A DNA stretch of 5,201 bases from Defluviitaleaceae bacterium (GTDB lineage: Bacteria; Bacillota; Clostridia; Lachnospirales; WQUN01), in the NCBI GenBank assembly GCA_009782245.1, contig WRKK01000160.1, positions 1 through 5,201 on the forward strand, given 5' to 3'. A model generated the notes under the pieces. That model saw only the letters and a program-made list of their open reading frames with translations. It had not been told where the DNA came from and ran no database searches. Shown in pieces: positions 4,879 to 5,201 of the stretch. How positions within the stretch are numbered: the first letter of the stretch is position 1; each line of letters starts with the position of its first letter. The translations under genes and the position numbers were made by a program.

Positions 4879-5201
4879 ATTCGTAACCTCCTTTTCCTTT
4901 TTATACTTCCTAAAATTCTGCTTATAGTACCTAATAATCCGCCTAACACGGGCAGATTTAGGCTCTACTTTCCGACCCAACAAAAACTTCGCCATTTCCT
5001 GTGCCGCACCTTTGTTCTGTTCGGCTACTCTCTTCAAATCGATAAATAGTATCTTAGATTTCACAGGATACGCATCGCCCGTAATATCGCTGTATAACGA
5101 GAATACATTCATGCTCAACTCGCCCAAAACCTCATCGTAATGCTCGGCTAAAAACCAAATTTGATTGGCATCTTTTGGTTCATCTTTGCTGTCTGCACCT
5201 T
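4639..5201 (-). CDS. Rpn/PD-(D/E)XK transposase-like protein, C-terminal part (5' end outside window)
   Basis: The frame stays open to the window edge, so the visible 186 residues are only the C-terminal part. A TTG at 5127 is not a credible start, since in-frame sequence such as QIWFLAEHYDEVLGELSMN continues across it. In order there is a region with AEHYDEVLGELSMN, a segment with AAQEMAKFLLGRKVEP, a basic stretch (RVRRIIRYYKQNFRKYKKEKE), the charged REERALEERAKG motif, a GxAx four-residue repeat block and an HTH-like end (SISQIANRLGLSEKEVYDII). The REERALEER, G-repeat and HTH-like tail is common at the C-terminus of Rpn-type nuclease/putative transposase proteins. The nuclease core would lie upstream and cannot be seen, so the family call is tentative. 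It could also be an unrelated protein sharing this tail. Confidence 0.6.
   Translation of the reverse strand, partial: GADSKDEPKDANQIWFLAEHYDEVLGELSMNVFSLYSDITGDAYPVKSKILFIDLKRVAEQNKGAAQEMAKFLLGRKVEPKSARVRRIIRYYKQNFRKYKKEKEVTNMLTMREERALEERAKGIAIGRAEGEAIGEARGEARGEAKGETKGIIKVYYNEMEMSISQIANRLGLSEKEVYDIIQGNE
4751..4834 (-). repeat. Degenerate 12-bp repeats coding for a GxAx block
   Basis: Seven 12-bp units run through 4751-4834. The best conserved, (C/T)TGGCTTCACCT on the plus strand, starts at 4763, 4775 and 4787. On the coding strand they give a four-residue period such as GRAEGEAIGEARGEARGEAK. Two units (4775 and 4787) are identical, so copy number can change by slippage without frame loss. 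The block acts as a flexible or helical linker between the charged motif and the HTH-like tail. It is missing from the downstream paralogue. Confidence 0.85.
4886..4895 (-). promoter_or_regulatory. Strong internal ribosome binding site in the Rpn-like gene
   Basis: On the minus strand these bases read AAAAGGAGGT, a full Shine-Dalgarno match. Its GGAGG core ends 8 nt before the in-frame ATG at 4878. The long protein reads through it as KEKEV, a neutral peptide choice that does not require this DNA sequence. It is the main evidence for a separate C-terminal product. Confidence 0.65.

Overview
The window most likely comes from a low- to medium-GC Firmicutes-type bacterium, probably clostridial. 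The signs are strong AGGAGG-type ribosome sites, a B. subtilis-like origin (DnaA boxes, GC-rich spacer, DnaA-trio, AT-rich unwinding region) and a dnaN-recF pair beside it. No species can be named from the sequence alone.

Left part (1-1566): an 8-bp tandem repeat, non-coding in all six frames, lies at the window edge. It is followed by a gene for a secreted protein with a signal peptide, a bacterial SH3 domain, a V/E/T/P-rich linker of 15-residue repeats and an internalin-like leucine-rich repeat domain. A clear intrinsic terminator closes the gene.

Middle (1567-2148): a strongly G-depleted tract holds a good TTGACA/extended -10 promoter and is followed by a large chromosomal origin. The origin has eight perfect and at least four one-mismatch DnaA boxes. 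Many are spaced 11 or 21-22 bp apart, in two oppositely oriented arrays that face each other across a perfect 8-bp hairpin. Its right end is a textbook basal unwinding module: a perfect DnaA box, a GC spacer, five consecutive trios and an AT-rich stretch that runs up to the dnaN ribosome site. dnaA itself is not next to the origin; the surface-protein gene sits where dnaA would be expected.

Right part (2149-4458): dnaN (sliding clamp) and recF (recombination mediator) are both intact, 378 aa each, and abut stop-to-start. A long hairpin that includes the recF stop codon follows.

Far right (4379-5201, minus strand): two overlapping genes converge on recF. The upstream one is cut by the window edge and has a C-terminal region like those of Rpn/PD-(D/E)XK transposase-like proteins. 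Inside it is a near-ideal ribosome site and ATG that would yield a separate 79-aa C-terminal protein. The downstream 87-aa gene is a diverged stand-alone copy of that same C-terminal segment. This resembles the intragenic antitoxin arrangement known for E. coli Rpn proteins, with an extra copy of the putative antitoxin, and is the most interesting candidate system in the window.
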